Shown piece by piece: positions 34,482 through 46,055 of a DNA stretch of 64,000 nt (position 1 is its first letter; every line of letters starts with the position of its first letter). This stretch comes from Cercis canadensis. Taxonomy: Eukaryota; Streptophyta; Magnoliopsida; Fabales; Fabaceae. The stretch is from positions 35,750 to 99,749 of the forward strand of contig QAOA01006727.1 of assembly GCA_003255065.1 (NCBI GenBank), read 5' to 3'. The notes under the pieces are model-generated. The model ran no database searches. It saw only the letters and a program-made list of their open reading frames with translations, and was not told where the DNA came from. The translations under genes and the position numbers were made by a program.

Positions 34482-34721
34482 TTTTTTTTTTTTTTTAACC
34501 CAAGAACTTACCAACTTTTGGATGGAGCCAAACTTACCAAACCTAGGGTGAGTCATTCTTGCTCTAGGGGACCCGTCGTCAAAACACCCACACCTGTAGC
34601 TTTGTGTGCGGGAGCGCACTTTGAAACCTCCCATTTTGTCAATGGGAGGCCTCAGAGACAAGACCCTCTTCTTAAGCAGAGAGCCTTATGACCAATTGAT
34701 CTACAACCTAGTTTGCTATTA
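34482..34721 (-). mobile_element. SINE with poly(A) tail
   Basis: On the minus strand a 240-bp unit runs from about 34721 to a poly(A) tail (T run at 34481-34497 on the plus strand). The flanks carry the direct repeat attgcatctt (34472-34481 and 34722-34731). The head has 'tagatcaattgg', close to a tRNA-type A box, and 'ggtttcaaagtgc' 75-90 bases on, a poor B box. This structure (short, non-coding, A-tail, 10-bp target duplication) fits a SINE moved by LINE machinery. The family is not identified. Confidence 0.75.
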
Positions 34722-34732
34722 ATTGCATCTTT

Positions 34733-35148
34733 AAATAAAAAAAAAATAGTTTGGCTTTTATGAAAATAGTGGACTACGACTTTTAATAAATCTGGACTCT
34801 CTCTATGCACTTTGAACTTTTATTCTTCACAAAAAGTGCCCCTTTTGTTAAAAATAAATAAAGAGAAGAGAGTTGAACTCCTTCTTGGTTTTGTAGGTCC
34901 GTCGAAGTCCATCTCCTTACTGAAGCTTTACCAATGTCAACAAAATTCCAGGCCCTTTTCTCAATTTTCTTCCATTTGTTTCTTTCCATTTCTCTCATTA
35001 CCTACAATACAAGGGCAGCCACCACTCTAATTGATGATTGTCGATGTGAATTCATGCTCCCATGGTTGAATTAGACAATTCCCTTATATTATTTACTTGA
35101 AAATAGGGTCAAAGAGAACCCAAACAAGTGAGAAACAACTTTGCCTAT
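34733..35148. other. Non-coding flank
   Basis: No supported gene between the SINE and the Tat-type LTR. Confidence 0.5.
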
Positions 35149-35473
35149 TGTTGATGCCAAAATTGTCTGAGTTAGGTCAATGCTGGAAATACCTGCAAGC
35201 AGTCAAACTCGGCTGGAGGCCGAGACTGACCCTCCGATGCCCAAGTTAGCAAAAACAATAGTACATGCAAATCTAGTAAATTACAAAACATAGTTCTGAC
35301 AAGTTTCTTTATAATCGTACTATTGAGGTATTTATAGGGGTCGTGTGAATGTCCTAGAAGGTTGAGAAATGCGGCACCTTTGCTTAATGGGTTCATGTGG
35401 AGGTTCGTGTAAAGTGGGTTATAGATCTTGGTAGCCTAACCCAGTCTCTTAGTTTTTGAGTCGTTCCTCATCA
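35149..35473 (-). repeat. 3' LTR of the Tat-lineage element
   Basis: 325 bp, TGTTGATGCC at the left and CCTCATCA at the right (TG...CA). On the minus strand it has a TATA box (ccctataaatacc, about 35329-35341), and 'taacttgggcatcggaggg' followed by an end in 'ggcatcaaca', typical of Tat-type LTRs. Its mate is outside the window, so the ends rest on the motif and the adjacent purine tract. Confidence 0.65.
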
Positions 35474-35500
35474 CTTGCCCCTGAGCTTTGGAGTTTAAAG
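35474..35500 (-). promoter_or_regulatory. Polypurine tract of the Tat-lineage element
   Basis: On the minus strand the bases just before the LTR read 'ctccaaagctcaggggcaag', purine-rich and abutting the LTR start TGATGAGG. Confidence 0.6.
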
Positions 35501-35825
35501 AATGCAGAAGTCCAAAAAGCTCTTATGTGTGGTAATAGTTAACTAATTTATTATTTTTTATTTATTTTTAATATAGGCAATCTTCCATGGGTGAACTTTG
35601 CCCTAGGTAGGATTGCCCTTGCCCATGGGCGAGCCTGGCACCATGGGTGAGCTTGGCACCATGGGCGAACTTGCATGGTGAGAAGCTTGCCATTATGTCT
35701 AATGCATCATCCTAAAAAAAAAAAAAAAAAGTTCCCTTAGATAGTATGTTTGCTCAGTTTTGTACAGTGTGCAGGGTGTGCATGTGCACCTTCTTTGTAG
35801 TTTTCTTCACTTTCCTGCACCTAGT

Positions 35826-35911
35826 CTTTATCATTTGTAATTTTTTTTTTTTTTTTTTAGATTGAGGNCTTTATCATTTGTCATTTCTTTTCTTTTTTTT
35901 TTAGATTGAGG
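35826..35911. repeat. 42-bp direct duplication across a single N
   Basis: 'ctttatcatttg...ttagattgagg' occurs at 35826-35867 and 35869-35911 around the N at 35868. Likely assembly artefact. Confidence 0.8.
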
Positions 35912-36038
35912 TCACACGTATAGTCCAGTCTTTTAACTGGATTTTCTTGTGAGACATTGTTCATGCCTAGTTCGATCTTGACCGTTGGTATCTCTTATTG
36001 ACATTTTCTTTGTACCCTTGGATTTTTTTACTAAGCTT

Positions 36039-36048
36039 CTATAAATAG
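36039..36048 (+). promoter_or_regulatory. TATA box of the antisense ORF
   Basis: ctataaatag lies 190 bases before the ORF start at 36239, followed by a CT-rich leader of the kind seen in plant transcripts. It faces opposite to the LTR promoter of the same element. Confidence 0.6.
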
Positions 36049-36566
36049 ATGCTCCCTTTATTTCTTGCATTAGCTTTGCCTTTCTTCTTCTCACTCTTTC
36101 TTCTTTTTCATTCGAAATCAAGTAGCTGAACTTCATAGCCATTCTTCCTAGTGTTCAAGTTTTTGTCCTCAACTTGTTATTTTTTTTTTTGCACTTATAT
36201 TTTCAGGTAATACTTTCCTTTTTTTTTTTAATTAAGATATGGCTTCAGAGTGTGGCAATTCCCAGAGTAAGAATGTCTCTGGTGAAACATTTGATAATTC
36301 TTCAGGATGTAATGTATCTGTTAATTCTGATAATAATAGTGTTTCAAATGGGAGTGAAAGTGGTGATGTAGAGATGGGAGAAGGTTGTTCGAGTCCTTCT
36401 AGTGATTGGAAGCAAGGTAGGTTATCATGTTTACATGAGTTTGGAGTTTTGTCTTTAAAATTGAAATGGATGGCTTTCTTTTTCCTATTTCTCAATATGG
36501 TTCATTTTTACCTGTAAAGGGTGGTGCTAGGAGAGGTGGAGTAGTTGATAGATGGGTTGGTCCTTT

Positions 36567-37314
36567 CAATGTTTTAAAAACTGGACCGGTAAGCGAACCA
36601 TTTTAGAGGATGAGTACCGGTTGGACCAAACCGTCAGACCGGTGATGTCATAAATATAATATTTAATGTGCCTATTGTATATTCTAAGTTATAATAAATA
36701 TATTTTTATGCAAATTTGTTTATAAAATTAAAGTTGGCCTAGTGGAAAATGTCTTTTCTCTTCCTTAGAAGGAGAGTTCGAATCCTCTTATGGCTAATAT
36801 TTATCTATTATACAATCTAAATGTGAATAAGTAAATTATAATTCAAATTTATTCATAAAAGAAACATTGGTTTGGTGGTTCAAGCCTATTATCTTCTTCC
36901 TTTCAATGTTTTCAGATTTTCTTCAAAATGATGCAATTTTGAAAACAGAAAAAAAATTTAGTGAACCGCTCGGTTATGTAAAACCGGACCGGTTCACACT
37001 AGTTCACACCAGTTTTCACTGGTTTAACCTCTCTAGTGGTTTAACCCCCCTAACCGAACTGAAATCCAGACCGGGCACCGGTTGAACCGATTGAACCACT
37101 CGGTCTGGTCTNAAATGATGCAATTTTGAAAAAAGAAAAAAAATTCAGTGAACCGCTCGGTTATGTAAAACCGGACCGGTTCACACTAGTTCACACCAGT
37201 TTTCACTGGTTTAACCTCTCTAGTGGTTTAACCCCCCTAACCGAACTAAAATCCAGACCGGGCACCGGTTGAACCGATTGAACCACTCGGTCTGGTCTGA
37301 TTTTTAAAACACTG
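36567..37314. mobile_element. hAT-type MITE
   Basis: Ends are CAATGTTTTAAAAA and the complement of CAGTGTTTTAAAAA, with the 8-bp target duplication GGTCCTTT at 36559-36566 and 37315-37322, as expected for hAT elements. The interior is non-coding, rich in 'accggtt', 'gaaccg' and 'ggaccgg' words near both ends. The 748-bp span is inflated by a 186-bp duplication (36926-37111 and 37113-37298, three mismatches) around the N at 37112, so the true size is about 560 bp. Confidence 0.88.
36926..37298. repeat. 186-bp direct duplication across a single N
   Basis: Two copies with three substitutions separated by the N at 37112, inside the hAT MITE. Best read as two haplotype contigs placed in series. 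Confidence 0.85.
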
Positions 37315-39198
37315 GGTCCTTTGGACAATGTGGAGTGGATAAACTATGAGGTACTTGAGGCACAATCTATTTATAAAAATTTAGATAGAGTTATCAAGGA
37401 TTTGACAAAGTTTGATTGGCTTGATGAGGAAAAATTGGCCGTCAAGATTACTGTTGACAATATCCATCTTGCATGTGCCCCTCATTCATCGGGTCGCTCC
37501 TTTTTTACCATGTCACGTATGTACTTAAGCATGCATATATTTGGTTTCCCTTTACTGACTTCCAAGTCTCCGTTCTCTGATTTTTAAGGGTTGCTCTTTC
37601 CCAGTTACATCCTAATTCATGGGGTTATATTCGTGCTTTTGAACTATTATGTGCTCATATGAGAGTGGTTGCTTGTACTGATTCATTTTTCTATTTCTTC
37701 AAGATAGCTGCAAAAAGTCATGGTTGGGCAGCTTTGGTGGTGGTTTGATATAAAAAGAAATTATGCAATTGTTGTCTTTGCTAGCTAAAGAATGGAAAAA
37801 TGACTTCTTTCGAATCTGTATTAAAAGTAGAGATGGTTCAATCCCCTTTTATGCCAATAATGAGGGGAAAATGTTATTCCCCTTTAAGTGGTATCAGGAT
37901 ATTTGAATTCCTTCTCCTCTGGAATTTTAGATTGTGATGTTGAAGTTCAATGGGATATAATTGTTTGGTCTAGCTTTATTTCTTCTCCTCTTAAAGTGAC
38001 AGATATTTTAGGTAGGCTAGGAATGGGTGTTCTTACTTTGGGAGTTGTTGCCTCATGTTGATATAATTTTATTTGACTTTTTTTTATTATTTTTTTCAAG
38101 GTGGGGAGATGCCTTTTTCTTGTCTCAACATGTAGAGTATATTACAAAGGAAAAGTGATAGGGGAGGACTCCGCTAAGACTCTTAAAGGAAAATCTAGAG
38201 TTCCACAAGGAGGTTCGGGCAGTTCAACAAGTGGTATGACTAGTCTTCCAAAGGGTATTGGTGCTAGTACTGGTGTTCCTTCTAGTATGGCTCAAGGGTT
38301 TTCATCTTCTAAAGGTAAGGAAATAGCTTCGTCTGCCTCAATAACTCCATCGACCCCACTCATTCAACTGGTTCTGTGCCTTAAGACTCTCTTGTTAGTG
38401 ACAAGTGTCGTGGGGTGACTAATATGAGGATTGATCTAGAAAATCCTATTTATGGTGAAGATGGGGCATATATTCAAAACTTTTCTTATGGGGAATTTTA
38501 TGCTCTTAGTGTGGAAGTTAGTGACCCACTATACAACTTATGGAATCATGCGGTTAATTTACACTCCTTTGTGGGCACAAACTTAACCACAAAAATGGAT
38601 GTGAAAAATTATAGACAAGTAACCCCGTCTACCTTGTTGAAGTATTCTTAGAGGCATATGTTATGCTCAGCATGGGTCATGCATCATCTTGTCAGAGAAT
38701 TTGAGTCTTCTATGCTGTGTGTTGAGAAAATGGTGCTTGAGATTGAGGCTTTGAGACAGGACTTAGCTGAGGCAGAGTCTAATTGCAAAGAGCTACAAGT
38801 AGTTATTGAACATGCTAATGTAAATAAAGTGATGTGAGCGACCAAGAAATTGAGCTAGGAAGTGACGATGGGAAAAATGAGAAGAAGAAATTGGAGTTAA
38901 AACTGGTGGAAAAGGAGAATGCTTTAGCCAAGAGGGTTCAAGAGGAGCAGGAGCTAAGAAGGAGGAGGAAATGAGGGTGATAGTTGATAATGCCTATATA
39001 GATGCTTATACCGATGGGATGATTTTCGGTTTTAATAATTGTGTTGAACAAGTTCAGCTGCAATTTGAGGGCTTGAATAATTCAGAGGAAGAGCTGAATC
39101 CTTACAAAGTTGTGAGGAATGGTGTGTTAAGTGATGACATTGAAGAGGCACAAAGTGATGTCCCTGCCGATCATGCTTCACGTGAAGATGTTCCTTAG

Positions 39199-39390
39199 GA
39201 TTTTTCTTGGATGTGTTTTATGTTTGTTTGTGTGTACCTGTTGAGTGTTTTTATTTTTATTGTGACTAAAGAATTTTGGCTTGTACTTTATAAGTACTTG
39301 TTATCTTTCTTAATACTTGTAGTTCGCTGTCCAACCCTTTTTTATTTGGGCGATTTTTACACCATGTGAACTTGCCATGGGCAAACTTGA
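39199..39390. other. 3' flank of the antisense ORF and start of the array
   Basis: AT-rich, T-rich sequence, the likely 3' end of the antisense transcript, with 'gccatgggcaaacttg' near 39371, also seen in variant form at 35615-35680 beside the LTR. Confidence 0.5.
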
Positions 39391-39854
39391 GCAAGGTTGG
39401 GCATGGTCATTTCTTAGAATGTTGATTTATTCGAAGGCATAGGTGCATTGAAGCTCTACCACAGACCAGTTTAATGTCAATAGACAGTCATTTTATTCGG
39501 ATTTACGGGGGGGCCTTTAAGATTTGCCATTTTATATCCTTTAGACAATTGTATATTTTTTTGTTTAAATGATTCCTCAATCTCATTAACCTTTCTTGTA
39601 TAATTCTAAAAATACTCAAAAATTATGAAATCTTTGAATGTCATCAAATACTTGAAATCGCAACACAATCAAAAAACTTAGAAATTTTAAAACATTCAAA
39701 TGCTCCTACAGTCTAGCTAAAATACTTCTTGGGGTTCACTACATTCCATGCTCTGGGGACTTCTTCTTCTTCAAGGGTTTCAAGTTTATAAGCTCATTTC
39801 CCTAGTTGGTGCTAACTTTCCTTCTAACGATGTCTTGTTGCCAATCATTACTCT
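39390..39854 (-). repeat. Array unit 1, left part (3' untranslated region and pol end)
   Basis: This holds the same landmarks as the units right of 59529: 'gcatggtcatttcttagaa' at the left, 'acaattgtatattttttt', 'cattcaaatgctcctac', then the pol end. It stops at the target duplication ACTCT (39850-39854) where the Ogre-like element entered; the unit resumes at 59529. Confidence 0.85.
39850..39854. repeat. Target-site duplication ACTCT (left) of the Ogre-like element
   Basis: Repeated at 59529-59533. In the uninterrupted array units the same place reads 'caatcactactctttt', confirming the empty site. Confidence 0.92.
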
Positions 39855-42346
39855 TGTCGCAACGTCCTTTTCGGGAGCGCAACAACGCGAGGCGACAAAA
39901 AGAATATAGGTGTAAACATGTAGGTTTGTAAAGATTTTTTAATTAAAAGGAATGATTGAAGAAAACTAATGGAGTCGCCACCAAATAAATTTAAGGAATG
40001 ATTGGATGCCTATAAAAAAAAGTTTGGTCTACGTTATCAGGGTTCGGGTAAGAGAGTTGGTTACGTGTAGGGAATGTGTTAGCACCCTACGACGCCCGTT
40101 CTAGCGAACGGTTACCAATTTAATTTTATGTCATCTAAAAAATTGTTGAATGAAATTGGTCATTAAAATAGATTAATGTGTAATTAAACCTTGCCAGTAC
40201 CTCTGGCAAAACCTAAAAAGATGTCTCAGGACTATTGGGTAGAGACAGTGATTGTTATTACAATCCTCTCCTAAATTATTCCGTCATAGGCAATTTTTTA
40301 GCGACCTTACTAACTAAGTGATGACTAATATACACAAAAGGTAATTCATTATGCGTTCAAGAAATGAGTTTGAGATTTGCAGTAAAAGATTTTTATCAGA
40401 GATATTTCTTTAAGTCCACCAGTACATCTGAAAAGATTAAAGCGACACTCTTCACCTCCGGAATGTCAAAGTGTCGTCATCATTATGGCTAATTTTGATT
40501 ATTCCCTCGTTGGTACCTTTTAACCCACATTAAGGTAACTAGAGCTGAAATATTATACTTAGAAAATGTTCATTTGGAAGTTATGCATCGAAAAAGATTT
40601 TTATCAGGAATTGACCTCAAGCCCTTCCAATACTTCTGGATGAACTAGGGACATCCCTTTACCTCCGGAATATCGAAACCTTGTCATTATCATGACTAAT
40701 TTCAATTATTCCTTTGTCAGTAATCTTTTTCTAGCATAATTAAAAATAATGTTAAGATGTAATGAGATGAATTATAATGTAACAAATAAATGCCAGAAAT
40801 GTAGTAATTAAAAAGATAAAAACAATATTGAGAATTTTAATGGCCATACCAGTATCTCTGGCATAACCAAAAAATTTATCTCTCACCTCAGGAACATTAG
40901 AAAAAATTGTAGACACAATTATTTCCTAACTTAATCCATCGTCAGACTTTAATTTTATTTACAACAAAGAGAATTAAGTATAATATGAAATGCATAAAGC
41001 ATAAAAATAAAACAAACAAAGACCCCTGAGATAAAGAGTAATAAAAACACTAAGCAAAGAATAAATAAAGATTATAAAATAAATTAATTAAAATAAACAT
41101 ATTTGGGCCAAATTCCATTTTAGCCCAACTAGTTGCTAAAACAACATCAAAGAAATAAAAACTATGTTAAATAAACATGCCCAAACAAATTAACAACCTA
41201 AAAGTAAAACACTAAATCAGCGAACAAAGAGGCCCACAAATTTGAACTACACAAAATAATAGCCCATAAACAAAACACTAAATCAACAAAAAAATTAGGC
41301 CCATGAAATTTGGTCCAATAGCCAAATAAAAGAACTTAAGCCCAAATGAATTAAAAGACCCAAAAGATAACACACTACCAGCAAAGTAAAGAAAAGGCCC
41401 ACGAATTCTAAACACCATAAAATCCAATCACATAGAATAAGGCCTAAATAATATATACACAATAAAAGGACAACGCAAATAAAATTAAAAGCAAGGAGTC
41501 AGCAACTCCAAAAGCTGAAATATGAAAGAGGAAAATAGAAAGCAGGGAGGGGCGAAGAAGAAAGGGGAAGCACGCAGGGGGTAGAGAGAGAGAGAGAGAT
41601 TCTCAGATCCAAGAGAGAAAACATGGGTTTTGCCTCTACTTCTCAACCATTGGTGGCTAAGGTAAGGATCTCTTCTCTACTTCAACTCTTTCTCTCAAAA
41701 TTTCTCCGTCTCTCTCTAAAATTCTATTTTTCTCTCTCTCTAAAAAAATGGGGATTTGCTCTCCACGGTGGTGTCTCGGTTTGGGTTCAAATATATATAT
41801 ATAGGTTGGATATACTTTGTGTGTGGGTGTGAGTACTGAAAAATGGAAGAATGGAAAAATAAATGTTGGTGGTGTACCTGTGGATGAGACTCTTGCATGT
41901 TGTGTCCATTTGAGCTTGGAGGCCCTTTGAGCTATGTGTATATTTTTTCAACCTCTCCGTCTCTCTTTTTGTCCCTCTCTGTATATCGTCCTTTGCTGTT
42001 CTGTTTCGTGCCCTTTTTTTTTGCTTCAGAAATTAGTTCCCCTCCTCTGGTTTGTGTCTTCTTTTTATAGCTGAAGAATTGTGCAAGTGGCACTGATGTG
42101 ATTTTCCTATTTCCTATTTTCAAGCTGCAAGAGGCATGACTTGCATGGCATGGAGGGTGACCGGACTGGTGACTTTGCCGAAAGCTGGATTGCTGCCTTG
42201 CGTGTTGCCTCCAATAGCATTTATTTCTTCTTTGCTTTTTATTATTCATTTTTAATAATAATAATAATAATAATTTTTTGTATTTTATTATTTTTATAAG
42301 ATATTTGTTCTTGATAGGTTGACCTGGACAAAATTGGGTATTAACA
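39855..42346 (-). repeat. 3' LTR (left) of the Ogre-like element
   Basis: 2492 bp, TG...CA. It contains a (GA)n run at about 41585-41600, an (ATT)n run near 42253-42275 and the 'ggagtcgccacc' word at 39971-39982. Confidence 0.9.
42253..42275. repeat. (AAT)n microsatellite
   Basis: About seven consecutive aat units in the left LTR of the Ogre-like element; the equivalent place in the right LTR (59438-59450) is shorter. Confidence 0.9.
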
Positions 42347-42360
42347 GTAGCCCCCATTTG
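42347..42360 (-). promoter_or_regulatory. Polypurine tract of the Ogre-like element
   Basis: On the minus strand 'aaatgggggctac' directly precedes the LTR start TGTTAATACCC, fixing the orientation. Confidence 0.85.
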
Positions 42361-42559
42361 CCTATTCTTTCGAATAGAAAGGATACGACAAAGACTTATG
42401 ATGCATAATTTTGGGCAAGGGTCAACTATATAACATGCTCAAAATTTTGCAAACAATTGTAAATGAGATGAAGTGGTAATGTGAGAAAGATTAAAATACT
42501 TGTTATTATATTTGATGAATGATAATAAATGCTTTAAAAGAGCAAAACATGGGGACAAA

Positions 42560-43105
42560 TCCCAACTAAAATTGAAAGAGGTACGACGGCCTAGAATGCG
42601 CTTTAGACACGACGCCTTAAATTGAAAGAGAGGTGCGGTCATAAGACCCTGCCTAAATTGAAAAGAGGTACGACGGCCTAAAATTCTCTTTAGACACAAC
42701 GCCCTAAATTGAAAGAAAGACGTAGTCACAAGACCTTGTCTAAATTGAAAGAGGTATGACAACCTAAAATGCACTTTAGACACGACGTCCTAAATTGAAA
42801 GAAAGACGCGGTCACAAGACTTTGTCTAAATTGAAAGAGGTACGATGGCCTAAAATTCTCTTTAGACACGATGCCCTAATTTGAAAGAAAGACGCGGTCA
42901 CAAGACCTTGACTAAATTGAAAGATTGGGGAGAAGTCTCTATTAACATAAACTTGAATGTGAAATGTATGTGATACAAAGTGTAAAATTGAAAATGGCAT
43001 AAGAACAAGCCCCAACCTAAATTGAAAGAGGTACGACGGTCTAAAATATACTTTAGACACGACGCCCTAAATTGAAAGAGTGGTCACAAGACCTTGCCCA
43101 AAACT
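42560..43105 (-). repeat. Minisatellite of about 86-bp units in the Ogre-like 3' region
   Basis: The unit is 'ctaaattgaaagaggtacg', then '(a)cggcctaaaat', '(c)tttagacacgacgccctaa', then 'attgaaagaaagacgcggtc' and 'acaagacctt'. About five copies occur from 42560 to 42930, and a further partial one at 43015-43105 after a non-repeat gap of about 100 bases. Sub-motif 'taaattgaaag' recurs twice per unit. Tandem repeats in the 3' untranslated region are a known trait of Ogre/Tat elements. Confidence 0.9.
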
Positions 43106-44473
43106 TAAATGCAAAATAGATATCATGGGCGGTGCATCAACAAAAATGTGACCCATTTGAAAACATTTGAAAAACAAATTTTTAGTCCTTTTTGAACTTA
43201 TTTGTTGACCATTGTGCCACATCAAGACACTATTATGGACTCAATGGCATTTGGTCAGTGGCCAAGAGAGAAGAATGGTGATGTTGATAAGAGGAATGAT
43301 CAAGGGATTCTGTCTTATGGGTACAATTGGGTATCAAACCTAACCCTGAACAAGTCTCCACATCCTCCAATAACTCTTAATTATATTCAAATCTCACTGT
43401 CGTGTGGTCAATGTGCTTTTCTTTCAATGGCCTTTTCAATCTTGTGTTAATCAATTATTGTATCATTTGAACGTCTTGTTTCCACTTTGTTAGTAATAAA
43501 GACTTACTTGAGAAATAAGGAATTTAACATTTAAGATGAAACAAAACTTATAATGGTGTTTACAGGAAGGAAACAACAAGAGAAAGAAAGACAAGATCAA
43601 TACACAATCTTAAATTCAGGGAAATAGCCAAGAGACTTAAAATTAAATGCTCATTTCAAGTAAAGAGCTTGAATACGGAAAGAGTAACTGGTCTCCATCC
43701 AACTCAGTCATTAAAAGTATTTGTGCCAAGATTAAAGTTTCAAAAATGAAATAGCCTGTCATTAATCAAATGGACTTTGTAGGTTTGTAATGTGGCCATG
43801 GCTCATGTCCATGAAGGAAATGGATAAAAAGCCACAAAAGCTATTTTATGGGTTAAGAAAGATCAAGGGTCATTTCTAGAGTAACTCACTGCCAAGACCT
43901 GGTAAGCCTTTTTTTTTTTTGGCATATGCCTCAAGGCATATATTATTACTTTGTATCCAATGCTCTTTCTTCCAATTTTTCAAATGATCATATCAAAACT
44001 TTGTTATTGCAACCACTAGCATGAGAGTGGTCCTCGTCTTGGCATATTTTAAAAGAAAGCCCCGATGTGGGGTGATCCTTGTCTTGGTATGTTTTGAAGT
44101 AAAGATTCAAGCTCGAAGAGGACAACAAATGATGAAAAATTTGTGAGGATAGTAGAAAAATGGCCAATCTTCCTTTTAACTCATGACTATCCACTTTGAT
44201 AACCTTAATTTAGGGACAAACTACTATTTATGGATGAGCATAAACCAGTCAATTGATTTATGTTTTTCTTTTTTGGACAATAATAACAAGCTCAAGGAAA
44301 AAGGTTAAAGAGCAATCAAGAAACAAAATGGAAAGGAGTTGAACTTCATTCATTGGAAAAGATAAGTACCCACCATACCACTCAAATGGAAGTAAGACTT
44401 TAAACAAAACATTAAAAAGGTAAACACAAGATGTGGACATTATTCAACATTCCTAAAACTCCCCAAGATTCTT
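43106..44473 (-). other. Non-coding 3' region of the Ogre-like element
   Basis: I see no pol domain or other gene between the end of gag and the minisatellite; isolated open frames have no motif. Confidence 0.6.
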
Positions 44474-46055
44474 TTACACAGCCCCAGGGCTATGATTTGG
44501 CAATGGATTAGTACCCAAATTTGGATTTGAAGGCTTGCTATCTTTCTCTACAAATGTCAACCAACCGGCATCCTTAAGTTTCTTCACCTTAAACTTGAAC
44601 TGATAGCAGCTTTCAATTGAATGTCCAGGTGCTCCACCATGATAGATGCAACTTTGATATGGCTTGTACCACTTAGGAGGCGGGTTCGAAATAGGGGACT
44701 GGAGGTTCAAGGCCAATCAAATTACTTTTCAACAAAGATTGATATAGGTCCACACATGGAATGGGTATATCATCAAATTTCATCTTTTCTTTCTATTGTG
44801 GAATAGAAGAGTTTAGAGAAGCAAGGGTGAGGTTAGTCGAAGGAGTATTTTGTGAAGTGAGATTGTTCATAAGTGGTTATGATGGAAACGAGCTAGGCAT
44901 ATTTGGAATGTGTGAATTTTGGTGAGATGCCATATATGAAGGGTAATTTTGAGGATTATGGGATGGTAGTCCATAAGAAGAGTAGGGATAAGAGGGTTGG
45001 TATGAATTTCCCCTAGGAAGAAAATTTCCTTGGCCAATGGTATGCACTTCTCCTTCTTTTTTCTCTTTCTTAAACCCAACCTTTTTGGACCCATCAGCAG
45101 CATCTCGCTCATTCAACCTCCCTTCATTAATGGCATCCTCAATTTGATCCCCAATAGCTACAATGTCTGAAAAGCAAGCAGTCATACTTGCAAGCATCTT
45201 TTCATAGTATGGAGTCTTAAGACTTTTGACAAACGTCATAACCAACTCACGGTCTCCTAGAGGAGGTTGGACCTCAACGGCCTTCTCACGCCACCTTTGA
45301 GCATACTCTCTGAAGGTCTCACTCTCTTTCTTGAACATTCTCTGAAGTCCAAATCTATCAGGAATGATATCAGTATTAAAGCTATATTGCTTTAAGAAAG
45401 ACTCAGCAAGTCCCCTCCACCCTTTTACTTGTATTCTGTCAAGATGAAGGAACCAACGAAGGGTAGCCCCAGATAAACTATGTTGAAAGCGATGAACCAT
45501 TAACTTTTCATTGTTCACATGCGCAGCCATACTTCTTGTGTACATAGTTAAATGGATCATTGGATCTCCTTTGCCATCATACTTTTCAAAATCAGGGACT
45601 TTAAATTTTGGAGGGATAAAAATGTAAGAGAATATGCATAGATCTTCAACATCTACCCTTCCAAACTTGTTTATACCTTCAATAGCTCGAACTTTCTCTT
45701 CCAACAACTCCATTTTACTAGCCATCTTTGTTTGCTTACTATCTTCTTTTACGTTATCATCTCGGCCTTCATTATTAGACACATGGTAGTAAACAGTTTT
45801 GGATTTGACTGGAATGCCTTCATGTGGATCAGAAGTGGATGGTGGAGTAGGAGTTTTCATTTTTGGATCATTAGAAGATGAAAGAGAAGGATTAGCCCCA
45901 TCAAGTATTTGAGGGGTAGGAGTTTCAACTGGCGTTTTGTCCTTTGTCAACTTTTTTAGCAGATCAAGGATTGGGCCGACATTTCCTTCCAAAGCTTCAA
46001 TTCTTTTCTCCAAAGGATTGAGATTTGGATTTTCAGTCCTCTGAGGTTCAGCCAT
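44474..46055 (-). CDS. Tat/Ogre-type gag of the gag-only element (fossil)
   Basis: The minus strand starts at 46055 with MAEPQRTENPNLNPLEKRIE and a predicted coiled coil (EKRIEALEGNVGPILDLLKK), then a Pro/Ser-rich linker. The core retrotransposon gag domain follows: PKFKVPDFEKYDGKGDP, HLTMYTRSMAAHVNNEKLMV, LSGATLRWFLHLD, FLKQYSFNTDIIPDR, then SETFREYAQRWREKAVEVQP. This is the signature of Ogre/TatIV gag. A Tyr/Pro/Ser-rich tail follows and, near 44620-44660, C-I-Y-H-G-G-A-P-G-H-S-I-E-S-C, a variant zinc knuckle. The protein would form virus-like particles in the cytoplasm; because pol is lacking, any particle would need a helper. It is mostly open with few breaks. Confidence 0.85.

Larger units (their letters stand above)
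36239..39198 (+). pseudogene. Antisense ORF of the Tat element, 'putative gypsy type transposon' (PF04195-like), broken
   Basis: The reading starts with an acidic, Ser/Asn-rich segment (MASECGNSQS). It continues after the MITE with DNVEWINYEVLEAQ, then YLSMHIFGF, SQLHPNSWGYIRAFELLCAH and FYFFKIAAKSHGW. This is the pattern of the plant Transposase_28 family (PF04195), seen in extra ORFs of Tat elements and annotated as gag-like or transposon proteins of unknown function. A Ser/Gly-rich linker, a heptad-like coiled coil (MVLEIEALRQDLAEAESN, about 38730-38790) and an acidic tail ending near 39198 follow, as in that family. It is old and has many breaks. A hAT MITE has inserted into the front part with an 8-bp duplication. 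No function is known for intact relatives. Confidence 0.65.

Noticed and set aside
42560-43105. CRISPR-like or tRNA-array structure
   Set aside because: It is a plain tandem minisatellite; units contact each other and no spacers exist.
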